From: Streptomyces sp. SAI-135
GTDB lineage: Bacteria; Actinomycetota; Actinomycetes; Streptomycetales; Streptomycetaceae
DNA: 64,000 nt
Direction of reading: 5' to 3'
Assembly: GCF_029893805.1 (NCBI RefSeq)
Contig: NZ_JARXYP010000001.1
Coordinates: 744,001-808,000, forward strand
Shown: one piece after another, positions 16,242 to 25,921 of the stretch
How positions within the stretch are numbered: the stretch's first letter is position 1
Layout: each line of letters begins with the position of its first letter
The notes under the pieces: model-generated
What the model was told of the DNA's origin: nothing
What the model saw: the letters and a program-made list of their open reading frames with translations, nothing else
Database searches by the model: none
Position numbers and translations under genes: made by a program

Positions 16242-19200
16242 TCAGCGCAGGCCGAAGGCCCGGGTGATCGTCTGCGAGACGGTGTTGCCCGCGCTGTCGC
16301 GGACCCCGACCCGGAGGGTGGCGAAGCCGGCCGACCGCGGAGCACGCAGGTTCGTCCGCCATCCGTCACCGGACCGGCTCAGATCGGTCCGCTGCCAGGT
16401 CGCACCGTCGTCGTACGAGATCTCGACGGACGGCTTGGCGAGGGCGGCGGCGGTGCCCGGCAGGTGCGAGGCGGTCACCGTCAGGCCGGTGTGCCGGTCG
16501 GCCCGGCCGGACTTGTCGGTGTCCACGCCGTAGTCGAGCTGGATCAGCGGCAGTGAGACCGACGACTCGATGCTGGTGACCGCGGAGGTGAAGTTCCACT
16601 CGGTCAGCGTGTGCCTCGAGTACGGGTTGGCCCAGGTGCCACGGTCGTTGTCGACGACCAGCCGGTAGGGCAGGCGCTCCGCGCCGAGACCGGCAACCCG
16701 CAGATACTCGGAGGTACCCCAGTTGAGCTGCTGGTCGCCCTGGTACAGCGCCATCCAGTTCTTGACGTCGGCGTTCGCACCGGCCTCGCCGATGTGCCCC
16801 CCCGAGTCGCCCCAGCCCGGCGCGGTGATGTACATCGCGTCGAGGTAGCGCACCGGCTGGTAGTCGATCGGACCCATGCGGGGCCGCTGGATCGGGCCGA
16901 ACCAGCTGACCTTGCCGGTCTTGCGCGCCGAGTAATGCAGCAGCTCCATCGAGTGCTGCCCGGTCTCGCCCAGGATGTAGGCGTCGTCCAGCCACGTGGC
17001 GTCGGCGGTGACCCAGTCGGTGCGCTCGCCCTGGGCGGGCGCGGTGAGCATGTTGCCGGCAGCCCACCCGTTCCAGACGTCCGAACGGAACTCCACTGCC
17101 TTGCCCGGCCGGTAGTTCCGGAAGGAGACGTTCACCCGCGCCAGGTCCTTGTGCTCCTCACGCCACGTCGGATCGGCGGGGGCGGCGCCCGTCCAGTGGT
17201 GCACCACGTCGTAGACATAGTCGGTCGTCGGGTGCGACGTGACCTTCAGCGAGACCGCGCCGTGCCGGAGCGAGCCGATCAGCTCGGCGCCCTGGTCCGC
17301 GTTGAGCGTCGCCACCGTCACCGGGGCCGGGCTCTCCGGGCTCCAGGGGCTCTCGTCCCAGGGCTGCAGGCGGCCGACGCCGTCATGGGCGACCAGCAGC
17401 AGCCGGGCCCCGGCCGCCGCGGCGGCCTCCGCCTGCGCCTTGATCCCTTCCGTGCCAAGGCCTCGCACCACCACAGCCTTACCACGCACGCTCTGCCGTG
17501 CGAGCTCCTCGGCCGTGCCGTCGCCGGCGAAAACCGCCGTCAGGTTCCGGATCCCAGCAGGCAGCGGCGTCGCCGCGCGCTTGACCAATGGGTCATTGAA
17601 GGTCGTCGACTTCGTGCTCACGGTCAGCGCGGGCTGCTCGAGGCGGAAGCGGGCGCCCACCTCGAACTTACCGTCGGTGACCTTCTTCCCGGTCGGCAGT
17701 ACCCAGATGCTGTCGTACGACGGGTCGGGCAGCATCACTGTCTGCGTCAGGCTGTCGGTGAAGGACCGGTGGGCGTCCAGACGCGGCGCGACGGCGGTGG
17801 TCTGCTGCGGTACGCGCGCCAGGATCTGGCGTGCCTTGCGGCCGTCCAGGGTGACGGTGCGGTCCTCGTCCAGCTTCACATCGTTGAAGGCGAGCAGTTC
17901 CATGCCGAGCGAGTGCGCCCCTTCGGCACCCTGCACGTCGCCGATGAACCAGCCGCTGTAGGTACCGGCGGGCAGCCGTGACGTGCCGGTGCCGGACGCG
18001 TCGAGGTCCATCGAGGCGAAGAGGTGCTCGGCGGTGAGGACGACCCGGCCGGCCAGCGGCTTCCCCGCACGGTCCTTCGCCACGACGGTCAGATCCTGCC
18101 GCTGTCCCTGCCGGGTCGCGCCGATCAGGGTCCGGGCACGAACGGCTCCGGTGCCGTCCGTGCCGGTGATCGCGGCGCTGATCGACTGGTCGGCCGCCAG
18201 CTTGTCCGGCGCCGCGGTCAGCGTGACCGAGGCGGTACCGTGCGCGGGCACGGTCACCTGGTCCTCGGAGAGGCTGAACATCCCGGCCGGGACGGTGCCG
18301 TTGACCGCCAGGTCGAGGCTGACCGGGGAGTCGCCGACGTTGGTGTACGTCACCGTCTGGGTGTCGGTCTCCCCGGGCTTCAGGGGCCAGGGGTGGAAAC
18401 CGGAGTAGGCGGTCGCGGTGGCGAAGACCGTGGTGTGCACGGCCGCCAGCGCGTCGAGCCGGCCGGCGCCCGCCTGGTACGGGGTGTACGCCGGAGTGGC
18501 CTTGACGCTGCTGACCAGCGCCTCCTTGAGCTGGGTGCCCGTCCAGTCGGGGTGCTCGGCGGCGAGGAGGGCGGCGGCGCCGGCAACGTGCGGCGTGGCC
18601 ATCGACGTGCCGCTCATCGTGGTGTAGTAGCCGGAGCCGCGTGTGTAGTGCGAGCGCGCCGCGACGATGTCGACGCCGGGCGCAGTGATCTCCGGCTTCA
18701 GCCCGCCGTCGCCACCACGAGGGCCCTGGCTGGAGAAGTCGGCCAGTGTGTCGGTGGAGTCCACGGCACCAACAGTCAGCGCGGAGTCCGCGGCGCCGGG
18801 GCTGCTGATGGACTGCGGACCGCTGTTGCCGGCCGCGACGACGAACAACGCACCAGTCTCGTGGCTGAGTTCGTCAGCTGCCTCGCTCATCGGATCGGTC
18901 TTGTCACCGTCGCCGCCCAGGCTCATACTGATGATCCTGGCCTTCTGGTCGCGGGCGGCCCACTCCATGCCCGCGATGATCCAGGATTCCTGGCCTCTGC
19001 CCTCGGCGTTGAGCACCTTGCCGACGGCCAGCCGGGCGCCGGAGGCGACACCTCGCTCCGTGCCGCCGGAGGCGCTGCCTGTCCCAGCGATGGTCGAGGC
19101 GACGTGCGTGCCGTGACCGTTGTAGTCGGTGATGTCGCTCTCGTCGGGGACGAAGCTGGCACTGTCGGACACCTGTCCGACCAGGTCCGGGTGTTCGGTG

Positions 19201-19970
19201 TCCGCGCCGGTGTCGAGCATCGCGACCTTCACGCCCTGGCCGGTGTCGCCCTCCGCCCATACCTTCGGCGCGCCGATCTGGGCGGTGGAGTCGGCCAGAT
19301 CGGCCGTCACCTTGCCGTCGAGCCACACGTGGGCGACGCCGCCCGCGAGGGACGACTGGGAGGACCGGGCCTCCGCACCGGAACCCCCGGTGAGCGAGGA
19401 CCAGAACTCCGGTGCCTGCTTGTGGTTCTGCGCGAGGGCCGCGCCCTGGATGCTGTCCAGGCGGCGGACTTCGGTCGAGCCGGTGATCTTCGTCCGGGTG
19501 CGGGCCTTGGCGGCGGCTCCGGTGTAGCGCACGATCAGCGGCAGCCGGGAACTGTGCGCGTCGTCGTAGCCCTCGGCGATCAGCCGCGTCACATTGAAGA
19601 GCTGCTTGTCGAGCTTGCCGGCGCTCACGTACGGCAGGGCGGCGTCGGGATACACATAGGTGGCGCCGTCCACGACAGCGCGGTGGAAGCCGGTGGCAGC
19701 TCCGCTCGCGGCCTGGAAGGAGCGCACGACGGAGCCGTCGGCGGCGGTCCCGATGGTGACCTTGTCGCCCGTGATCAGGGTGACGGTGTGCGTGCCGACA
19801 CCGTCGGGGGCCTGATGTTCGGCGTCGTTGCGTGACACCTCACCGGCGGAGGACACGGGCACAGCGGCAGTGGCCGGTACGACGCCGAGTATGAGCGCTG
19901 CCGCCGCGGCAAGGACGATTGGCCCGGACCGGGGTGTCGGCCCGGATCGGGGGATGGGAACCTTGAGCAA
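16242..19970 (-). CDS. Secreted subtilisin-like S8 serine protease, multidomain
   Basis: The TTG at 19970 follows AGGAG and is directly succeeded by a signal peptide (basic LLKVPIPRSG, then GPIVLAAAAALILGVVPATAA), giving 1242 residues; an in-frame GTG at 20030 has no ribosome site. After a propeptide, the S8 domain carries Asp253 (AMLDTGADTEHPD), His286 (GHGTHVASTIAG), the oxyanion Asn (VVAAGNSGP) and Ser456 (SGTSMATPHVAGAAALL). A beta-rich domain with VPAHGTASVTLT follows, and a PA-like insert (KAVVVRGLGTEGIKAQAEAAAAAGARLLLVAHDG) lies around residue 800. It is exported and degrades extracellular protein, and is unrelated to the catabolic modules around it. It is flanked by terminators. Confidence 0.93.
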   Translation of the reverse strand: MLKVPIPRSGPTPRSGPIVLAAAAALILGVVPATAAVPVSSAGEVSRNDAEHQAPDGVGTHTVTLITGDKVTIGTAADGSVVRSFQAASGAATGFHRAVVDGATYVYPDAALPYVSAGKLDKQLFNVTRLIAEGYDDAHSSRLPLIVRYTGAAAKARTRTKITGSTEVRRLDSIQGAALAQNHKQAPEFWSSLTGGSGAEARSSQSSLAGGVAHVWLDGKVTADLADSTAQIGAPKVWAEGDTGQGVKVAMLDTGADTEHPDLVGQVSDSASFVPDESDITDYNGHGTHVASTIAGTGSASGGTERGVASGARLAVGKVLNAEGRGQESWIIAGMEWAARDQKARIISMSLGGDGDKTDPMSEAADELSHETGALFVVAAGNSGPQSISSPGAADSALTVGAVDSTDTLADFSSQGPRGGDGGLKPEITAPGVDIVAARSHYTRGSGYYTTMSGTSMATPHVAGAAALLAAEHPDWTGTQLKEALVSSVKATPAYTPYQAGAGRLDALAAVHTTVFATATAYSGFHPWPLKPGETDTQTVTYTNVGDSPVSLDLAVNGTVPAGMFSLSEDQVTVPAHGTASVTLTAAPDKLAADQSISAAITGTDGTGAVRARTLIGATRQGQRQDLTVVAKDRAGKPLAGRVVLTAEHLFASMDLDASGTGTSRLPAGTYSGWFIGDVQGAEGAHSLGMELLAFNDVKLDEDRTVTLDGRKARQILARVPQQTTAVAPRLDAHRSFTDSLTQTVMLPDPSYDSIWVLPTGKKVTDGKFEVGARFRLEQPALTVSTKSTTFNDPLVKRAATPLPAGIRNLTAVFAGDGTAEELARQSVRGKAVVVRGLGTEGIKAQAEAAAAAGARLLLVAHDGVGRLQPWDESPWSPESPAPVTVATLNADQGAELIGSLRHGAVSLKVTSHPTTDYVYDVVHHWTGAAPADPTWREEHKDLARVNVSFRNYRPGKAVEFRSDVWNGWAAGNMLTAPAQGERTDWVTADATWLDDAYILGETGQHSMELLHYSARKTGKVSWFGPIQRPRMGPIDYQPVRYLDAMYITAPGWGDSGGHIGEAGANADVKNWMALYQGDQQLNWGTSEYLRVAGLGAERLPYRLVVDNDRGTWANPYSRHTLTEWNFTSAVTSIESSVSLPLIQLDYGVDTDKSGRADRHTGLTVTASHLPGTAAALAKPSVEISYDDGATWQRTDLSRSGDGWRTNLRAPRSAGFATLRVGVRDSAGNTVSQTITRAFGLR

Positions 19971-20063
19971 GGAGGACTCCTGAGGCGCGGTGAAGAGGGA
20001 AAGATCGTTCGATCTTCCGGCCTCCCCCACCGCCGTTCAAGCGGTCACACTGTCGCTCTTGCG

Positions 20064-20474
20064 TCATGTCACAGGTGCGCCGCGAGCAGACGGGCTCGTC
20101 AGATCACCCGCCCGGGGCCCGCCCCACAGGGCAAGCCAGTTCAGATGTCGCCGAATCGCGCGGCAGACCAAGAACAGCCCTGACCAAGCCCCAGAGCTGC
20201 TCGGGCCGTCCGCGAGGACCCTCTCGACGGCGGGCTGCGCGGCGAACAGGCCGGTGCCGACCGCCGGCTGGGACTGCGCCAGCGCCTCACCGGCGCCCGG
20301 CATCGCCTTGGTGACGTTCTCGGTGGGGAGCCCCTGGGAGACGGAGCCGAGCGCCTGAGTGGCGTCCGGGACCGCCGGAGCGGCGTTCGCGGCACCCGCG
20401 CCGGCGGCGGCGAAGGCGGCACCGAGGGCGGCGACTTGATCGGCAGGCAGTGGACCGCGGCGCGTTGCACTCAT
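20064..20474 (-). pseudogene. Remnant of a secreted or membrane Streptomyces-type small protein
   Basis: From ATG 20474 the frame reads SATRRGPLPADQVAALGAA, then a signal-like stretch ending AANAAPAVPDATQALG, then a low-complexity Ala/Gly/Pro region (LPTENVTKAMPGAGEALAQSQPAVGTGLF) of the sort seen in actinomycete secreted proteins. No charged n-region precedes the hydrophobic stretch, there is no ribosome site, and the end (RAIRRHLNWLALWGGP) looks like unrelated sequence read through. I read this as a decayed fragment, not a working gene. Confidence 0.4.
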
Positions 20475-20668
20475 GTCTGCTTTGAACGCAGCCCAGATCG
20501 GCGCGGGTGCGAAGGTTCGCCATGAATGATCACAGGTGATGAGTCGCAGCGGTGCTGTCGAGGAATGCCCAGGCAGGGCAGCTGCCCGACGCGGTGCCCG
20601 CGCCCGCCGCAGTCCGCGAAAGGGTTCGGGCCGCGGCAGCACCTATCCGGTATTCCCCGGCAACAGGA

Positions 20669-21829
20669 CTACGCGCCCCAGCCGGCCTGGGTGCCGCCGA
20701 TACGGTCGGCGACTATCCGCTCGGCGTACCCGGACTCCGCGTACGCCCGCATCGGGTCCTCAGGCAGCCCGCGGGCAGCACGCCATGCCGCCAACGCCGG
20801 ACGCACATCCGTCTGGAACGCGTCCATCAGCACGCCGTTGGCCGCGAGCACGTCTCCGGCGCGTTGCGCCGCAGCAAGGGCATCACCGTCGATGAGCAGC
20901 GCGCGGGCCGTCATCTCCTGCACGTTGAGCACACTTCGGATCTGTCCCGGGATCTTGTCCTCGATGTTATGGCACTGGTCGAGCATGAACGCGACGTCCG
21001 GGCTGCCGAATCCACCGCCGCGGATCACCTCGGCGATGATGCGGAACAGCTGGAAAGGGTCGGCTGCGCCGACGATGAGGTCGTCGTCGGCATAGAAGCG
21101 GCTGTTGAAATCGAACGAGCCGAGCCTCCCCAGCCGCAGCAACTGCATCACGATGAACTCGATGTTCGTGCCGGGAGCATGGTGGCCGGTGTCCAGGCAG
21201 ACCATCGCCTTCGAACCGAGCGCGCTCACCTGCGCGAAACTGGTGCCCCAGTCGGGCACGTCGGTGTGGTAGAACGCCGGCTCGAAGAACTTGTACTCAA
21301 GCACGAGCCGCTGGTCGTCGCCGAGACGCGCGTAGATCTGCTGGAGGGAGTCGCTGAGGCGGTCCTGTCGGGCCCGCATGTCGTCCTGGCCCGGGTAGTT
21401 GGTACCGTCGGCGAGCCAGATCTTAAGATCGCGCGACCCGGTCTGGTGCATCACGTCGATGCACTCGAAGTGGTGGTCGATCGCCTTCTGACGAATTCGA
21501 TCATCGCAGTGAGTGACACTGCCGAGCTTGTAGTCCTCGTCCTGGAAGGTGTTGGAGTTGATCGTGCCGAGCTTCACGCCTTCGCTCTCGGCGTGCGCCG
21601 CGAGCGCGGTGTAATCGTCAACCTCGTCCCACGGGATGTGCAGCGCAACAGTCGGGGCGAGGCCGGTATGACGGTGCACCTGCGCGGCATCACAGACCTT
21701 CTCGAAGGGGTCGCGCGGCACTCCCTTCTGGGAGAATACGCGAAAGCGGGTACCGGAGTTGCCGAACGCCCAGGAGGGCAGCTCGATGGCGAGCGCCGAG
21801 AGTCGGTCGACGATCGGATCGAGTTTCAT
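20669..21829 (-). CDS. rhaI: L-rhamnose isomerase (RhaI type)
   Basis: ATG 21829 is chosen because TGGAGGA lies just before it; the ATG 12 bases upstream is inside that ribosome site. The 386-residue TIM-barrel enzyme reads as the RhaI branch, not E. coli RhaA: AIELPSWAFGNSGTRF, IKLGTINSNTF in outline, KIWLADGTNYPGQDD, LEYKFFEPAFYHTDVPDWGTS (metal Glu), CLDTGHHAPGTNIEFIV (Asp and His) and FDFNSRFYADDDLIVG. It interconverts L-rhamnose and L-rhamnulose, and relatives accept other deoxy or rare sugars. A LacI-type operator sits 13 bases upstream. Kinase and aldolase partners of rhamnose catabolism are not in the window. Confidence 0.87.
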   Translation of the reverse strand: MKLDPIVDRLSALAIELPSWAFGNSGTRFRVFSQKGVPRDPFEKVCDAAQVHRHTGLAPTVALHIPWDEVDDYTALAAHAESEGVKLGTINSNTFQDEDYKLGSVTHCDDRIRQKAIDHHFECIDVMHQTGSRDLKIWLADGTNYPGQDDMRARQDRLSDSLQQIYARLGDDQRLVLEYKFFEPAFYHTDVPDWGTSFAQVSALGSKAMVCLDTGHHAPGTNIEFIVMQLLRLGRLGSFDFNSRFYADDDLIVGAADPFQLFRIIAEVIRGGGFGSPDVAFMLDQCHNIEDKIPGQIRSVLNVQEMTARALLIDGDALAAAQRAGDVLAANGVLMDAFQTDVRPALAAWRAARGLPEDPMRAYAESGYAERIVADRIGGTQAGWGA

Positions 21830-21841
21830 ACATTCCTCCAA

Positions 21842-21853
21842 TGAATCGTTTCA
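21842..21853 (-). promoter_or_regulatory. Putative LacI-type operator before rhaI
   Basis: TGAATCGTTTCA has central CG and 4 of 5 matching arm bases, the form bound by LacI-family regulators. It lies within the leader of rhaI. Similar sites occur at 29596 and 30021. No LacI-family gene is in the window. Confidence 0.55.
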
Positions 21854-21960
21854 TTTGTGTTGTTGCATCGATGGGTTCGACATGGCGTCATTTTGGGTGA
21901 ACAGATACTCGCGGTGCTACGCCCCGGACAATCGAAGTCATGTCACCAGCAGAGCGGCAC

Positions 21961-22941
21961 TCACTCATCACGCAGCACCGACCACGACGACTCGAGTCGA
22001 TGCCAGAGGAGTTCGGTGGTCTCCAGAGTCCGCGCGGCGCTCTCCAGGTCGGACCGGTTGTCGGCGAGTCCTGCCACGACGTCGTGGAAGTGTTGCAGGG
22101 CGGGGACGAATCCCATCACGGTCCAGGCGGAGTTCGAGGGCGCCGGCAAGGTGTAGTTGGGACGCCAGACCTGCGCCGGACCGTCGGCGGGACGATACGT
22201 GCAGGTGTCGACGTTGTCTACCACCACGGAGTCACCTCGCCCGTAGACCTCTGCGAACTCACCCCGGTGGGTAAAGGAGGCGGTCGTGCAGAAGTCGAAC
22301 GAGCATGTCGCACCGCTGTCCGTGCGGGCGACGAGACTCACGCTGAGGCCGACGGTGGGCACGACGTTCAGGACTGCGGAGATCTCATCGATCTCCCCCA
22401 GGAGGTACCGCGCCAGATCGATCATGTGCACCGGGTTGTCGATCAGGTAATGGCGAAGATCGGCGAGGTATTCGTCGACGCGGCCCATAGCGAACGTGAA
22501 ATGCGCCAGGGAGGGAGAGCCGAAGTCCGCGGAGCCGATCACCTCCCGAGCTCGTTGATACGCCGGCGCGAACCGCTTCATGTACCCGACGACGACCTCG
22601 GTGCGCGCCTCCGCGGCGAGGGCGGCCAACTCCCGCAGCTCGGACGCGGACTGCCCACCCGGTTTCTCACAGAAGACCGGGATCCCAGCCTCGATGCAGT
22701 GGGTGAGGATCGGCCGGTAAGCGGCCGGCGGGACGGCAACCACCACTCCGTCGAGTCCACCGGCCGCGAGCATGTCCGCCACCGATGTGTGGTGCGCTCC
22801 GGCGCCCCAGCGTGCGGCGGTGGACGCCGCACGCTCTGGTGTCCGGGCGCAGACCGCCACGAGGTCGAGACCTGCCTCGAGGATGGAGGGGTACAGGGCG
22901 TTGTTCGCGTGCCGGCCCGTGCCCACTACGCCGACCCTCAC
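21961..22941 (-). CDS. Gfo/Idh/MocA family oxidoreductase
   Basis: The 326-residue NAD(P)-dependent enzyme starts at a GTG overlapping the upstream stop (GTGA). It has the N-terminal Rossmann motif VGVVGTGRHANNALYPS, the family EKPGG motif (FCEKPGGQS) with the catalytic Lys, and the C-terminal substrate domain with DNPVHMIDLARYLLGEIDEI. Members oxidize or reduce hydroxyls of sugars and inositols. Coupled translation to the binding protein gene, and rhaI downstream, suggest a sugar-like substrate. Confidence 0.87.
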   Translation of the reverse strand: MRVGVVGTGRHANNALYPSILEAGLDLVAVCARTPERAASTAARWGAGAHHTSVADMLAAGGLDGVVVAVPPAAYRPILTHCIEAGIPVFCEKPGGQSASELRELAALAAEARTEVVVGYMKRFAPAYQRAREVIGSADFGSPSLAHFTFAMGRVDEYLADLRHYLIDNPVHMIDLARYLLGEIDEISAVLNVVPTVGLSVSLVARTDSGATCSFDFCTTASFTHRGEFAEVYGRGDSVVVDNVDTCTYRPADGPAQVWRPNYTLPAPSNSAWTVMGFVPALQHFHDVVAGLADNRSDLESAARTLETTELLWHRLESSWSVLRDE

Positions 22942-24188
22942 GACGTGCTCGTCCTATCCCCGCTCAGGAACTGATCGATGCGACGCGCGGCCTCGCTGAA
23001 GACACGCTCGAGAGCATCCGGCTGCCTGTACGCCTCCACGATGGCCGCAGACCACATGCTCGCGACGTCAAGATATTCCGGCATGGGTGTCGGCAGCACC
23101 CGGGCGGTCGTCTGCAGGATCTCGAGGCTGTTCTCACCGAAGCCGTTCCAGCCAGAGGACGCGGCACGGTACGCGTCGTCGTCCCATGTGCTCTGCCGGG
23201 TCGGGTTCATGTTGCCCTCCAGCGCCGCCCGGGCAAGGAAGGCCGGGGAGCTGGCCCACTCGATGAACCTCCATGCGCCGGCCTTGTCGTGCGAGGCACT
23301 GTTCATCACGAGCGACCACGTCCACATGTTCGCCTCTCGCCGGCCACCGGGCCCCAGCGGCGGCCTGGTGTACGCGACCCTCCCGCGAACGGCCGAATCG
23401 GCTCCCTCGAAGAAGGCGACGTAGTGGTCGGAGTCGACGATCATGCCGTACTGCCCTGCCGCGAAGTCGCGGGCTACGTCGAGCCAATGCCCGTCGGGGA
23501 ACCGGATCGGCCCCGACACGTGCGCCGCCTCCAGGAAGTCACGGGTCGCCGCGAGCATCGCCGGACTGGCAAGTGCGCTGCGGCCCTTGTCATCGAAGTC
23601 GGTCGCGCCGTACGACCAGACCTGGGTCGCGTAGCCGGTGTACATCGTGTGCCAGGTGCCGCTGCCGCGCTGGGCGAACCCGCGGACGCCGGGCACGTTT
23701 TCCGCTATTCGCGCTGCCGCGGCGAAGTACTCCTCCCACGTCGACGGCGGCTCGCTGAGGCCGGCCTTCTCCAGCACGTCCGGCAGATACGCCAGGTTGT
23801 ACGTCTCCCAGTTGACCGGGATCTCCAGCAGAGGACCGGTACCAAGGGCGTCCCCCCGCCGCCCGGTCCAGCGGTTGGCGTTCAGCAAGGCGGGCAGGAA
23901 GTCGTCCGGCCGGTAGTCGTCGCTGCACGTGTCGAGGAACGCATCGAGTGGTTCGACGATGCCCTCGCCGGCGAGCTTCCACATCGAGACGGGTCCCGAC
24001 ACGAACACATCCGGCGCGGACTCTCCGCGAAGCCGACTGCGCAGCGCGTCGAGGGTGTTCGTCACGTATTCCGTCTCGGGGATGATCTCGAGCTCGACGG
24101 TTTCGCCCGTGAGTTCCTGATACTCGTCGACGTGCCTCATGAGGCTCGCGACGTACGCGTCGTTGTCGGGGCCGATGAAACGGACCAT
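22938..24188 (-). CDS. Extracellular solute-binding protein family 1-like, no export signal
   Basis: ATG 24188 follows AAGGAG and gives 416 residues of the sugar-binding SBP_bac_1 fold (TLDALRSRLRGESAPDVFVSGPVSMWKLAGEGIVEPLDAFL, WETYNLAYLPDVLEKAGLSEPPSTWEEYFAAAARIA, AAGQYGMIVDSDHYVAF, MWTWSLVMNSASHDKAGAWRFIEW). Binding proteins of this class are normally lipoproteins, but the chain begins MVRFIGPDNDAYVASLMRH with no signal peptide, and the upstream in-frame extension is not one either. It is either a cytosolic protein or has lost its export signal. It overlaps the dehydrogenase gene. The nearby permease has its own lipoprotein at 27377. Confidence 0.75.
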   Translation of the reverse strand: MVRFIGPDNDAYVASLMRHVDEYQELTGETVELEIIPETEYVTNTLDALRSRLRGESAPDVFVSGPVSMWKLAGEGIVEPLDAFLDTCSDDYRPDDFLPALLNANRWTGRRGDALGTGPLLEIPVNWETYNLAYLPDVLEKAGLSEPPSTWEEYFAAAARIAENVPGVRGFAQRGSGTWHTMYTGYATQVWSYGATDFDDKGRSALASPAMLAATRDFLEAAHVSGPIRFPDGHWLDVARDFAAGQYGMIVDSDHYVAFFEGADSAVRGRVAYTRPPLGPGGRREANMWTWSLVMNSASHDKAGAWRFIEWASSPAFLARAALEGNMNPTRQSTWDDDAYRAASSGWNGFGENSLEILQTTARVLPTPMPEYLDVASMWSAAIVEAYRQPDALERVFSEAARRIDQFLSGDRTSTS

Positions 24189-24285
24189 TTTGTACTGTCT
24201 CCTTGGGAATGCCTCGGCCTGCGTACCGAAGAGCGGCCGACCGGGCCGGGGAAAGGGGGAAGGGGTCCCAGGTACGTGACGGTCG

Positions 24286-25920
24286 TCAGACCGAGAACCG
24301 TCGGCGCGCACGTTCGTGGAGGACGGCGACGATTTCATAGAGCACGATCACGGTCACGGTGACGACGACCACGTCGGCCCAGAGCCGCGTGTAGTCGAAG
24401 GTCGTCGCGGCTGTCGTCATAGCATCCGAAATGCCGTCCCCAGTGACGAGCCACTCGGCGACAACCGCGCCGAAAAGCGCCAGCGGGATACTGATCCGGG
24501 CAGCGTTGAGGATTCCTGGAATCGATCCGGGGATCCTGACGAACCGAAGGATCGCCCAGCGGCCACCGCCATAAACGCTGACGACATCGAGAGTGGATCG
24601 CGACCGTTCCTCCAGCGCCGTGACGATAACGATCATCGCCGGGAAGAAGACCACCAGGAGCCCCGTGACGATGATGAACGCGGTTCCCCGGCCGCAGATG
24701 GCGACCAGCAGCGGGATGAAGGCGATCTGCGGAACGCACTGCGAGGCCAGAAGCAGTGGAAGACCCAGACGCAGCAGGACGGGAAAGCTCACGAGAATAC
24801 ATCCGGCGATGAACGCCGCAGCCATGCCGACTCCGAAGATCATTCCGCTGTCGCGCATAGTGATCAGCCAGTCCGTGGCCAATGCACTGCGGTGGTCGGT
24901 GGCAGCCGGATTACCGAACAGGTAGTCCAGTACATCGAGGGGGGATTTGAACACGAGGGGACTCACGCCCCCGAACTGGATGATCGCGACCCAGATCACG
25001 ATGATCGCGACGGCAGGCGTGAGGAACTCGGCCACACGCCCCAGCGTGCCGGCGCCGGGCACCGCCCCGAACGAGGTCTGGGACTCGACCGGATCCACGT
25101 GCAACCAGCGGCCTATCGCCGTGACCGTCCCGTAGAGGAGGCCGCCGATCACCGTGGCGACGATGGCGACGCCCCAGGTCTGTGTGGTCTCCAGCTTCTG
25201 CTGGCTGACCACGAGCACCACGCCCAGTCCGTTGTCGGCACCGCTGAACTCGGCCACCAGCGCTCCCAGGAACGCGCCCGGACCGGCGATGCGCATACCG
25301 GCCACGATGTTGGGAAGCGCTGACCGGAGTCCGACCTTGCGGAGGATCTGCAACCGCCCGCCGCCCGCGCAATGGACGATGGCGGCGATGTCCGCCGGCG
25401 TGGCACGAAGACCCGCGATCACCCCGATGAGCATCGGAAAGAAGGAGAAAAGGACCGCCATCGTGATCCTCGTGGGCTGGCCAGTGCCCCCGAGGCTCGA
25501 GATCAACGGAAGCAGCGCCGGCAGCGGCAGGCAGTAGATCGCCAGAGCGACGCGCGAGACGGAGCGCTCGAGCAGCCCGGTCAGCGATCCGACCGCACCG
25601 AACACGAGGCTGATGGCGGCAGCGATGGCGAAGCCCTCAAGTGCCGTGACCAGGGTGGGAGCGGCATTGGAGAGATAGAAGCGTAGATTTCTGGCCAGGC
25701 TCTCGGCCACGCTCAGCGGCGTGGGCACCGAGCCAGAAGGAAGGAGGCCGGAGAGCGCGACCAGCCACCAGAGCCCGACGGCGAACGCGAATCCCCCGAG
25801 TGTCCAGACCACACCCGGGATCTGGCGCTCGGCGTGCCCGGACCTGTTGGCGATACGCCGCCCCGATGGCGGATGCGAAGGAACGATCGGGGGCCCCTGA
25901 GTCATCTTCGTCGCGGTCAT
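24286..25920 (-). CDS. ABC transporter permease, two permease domains fused in one chain
   Basis: The 544-residue membrane protein (ATG 25920, GGAG eight bases before) carries two copies of the SsuC/ThiX-type binding-protein-dependent permease domain. The first EAA-like loop is ADIAAIVHCAGGGRLQILRKVGLRSALPNIVAGMRI; the second is RSTLDVVSVYGGGRWAILRFVRIPGSIPGILNAARI. About 12 hydrophobic segments result, so a monomer could replace the usual permease dimer. It sits one base after the ATPase gene and upstream of it lie the XRE regulator and the Tat-type lipoprotein. The substrate class by family is pyrimidine-like, sulfonate or nitrate; here it is unknown. Confidence 0.88.
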   Translation of the reverse strand: MTATKMTQGPPIVPSHPPSGRRIANRSGHAERQIPGVVWTLGGFAFAVGLWWLVALSGLLPSGSVPTPLSVAESLARNLRFYLSNAAPTLVTALEGFAIAAAISLVFGAVGSLTGLLERSVSRVALAIYCLPLPALLPLISSLGGTGQPTRITMAVLFSFFPMLIGVIAGLRATPADIAAIVHCAGGGRLQILRKVGLRSALPNIVAGMRIAGPGAFLGALVAEFSGADNGLGVVLVVSQQKLETTQTWGVAIVATVIGGLLYGTVTAIGRWLHVDPVESQTSFGAVPGAGTLGRVAEFLTPAVAIIVIWVAIIQFGGVSPLVFKSPLDVLDYLFGNPAATDHRSALATDWLITMRDSGMIFGVGMAAAFIAGCILVSFPVLLRLGLPLLLASQCVPQIAFIPLLVAICGRGTAFIIVTGLLVVFFPAMIVIVTALEERSRSTLDVVSVYGGGRWAILRFVRIPGSIPGILNAARISIPLALFGAVVAEWLVTGDGISDAMTTAATTFDYTRLWADVVVVTVTVIVLYEIVAVLHERARRRFSV

Positions 25921-25921
25921 C

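Noticed and set aside
18024..19835. 603-residue plus-strand ORF opposite the subtilase
   Set aside because: It is a GC-skew shadow: the opposite strand has clear S8 catalytic motifs, while this frame is Arg/Gly/His-rich with no ribosome site or fold pattern. The same applies to long antisense ORFs such as 30401-31714, 32029-33315, 44150-46540, 50089-51825 and 53432-54889.
19971..20030. GTG at 20030 as start of the subtilase
   Set aside because: There is no ribosome site, and the extra 20 residues would bury the signal peptide; TTG 19970 has AGGAG and is followed directly by the signal peptide.
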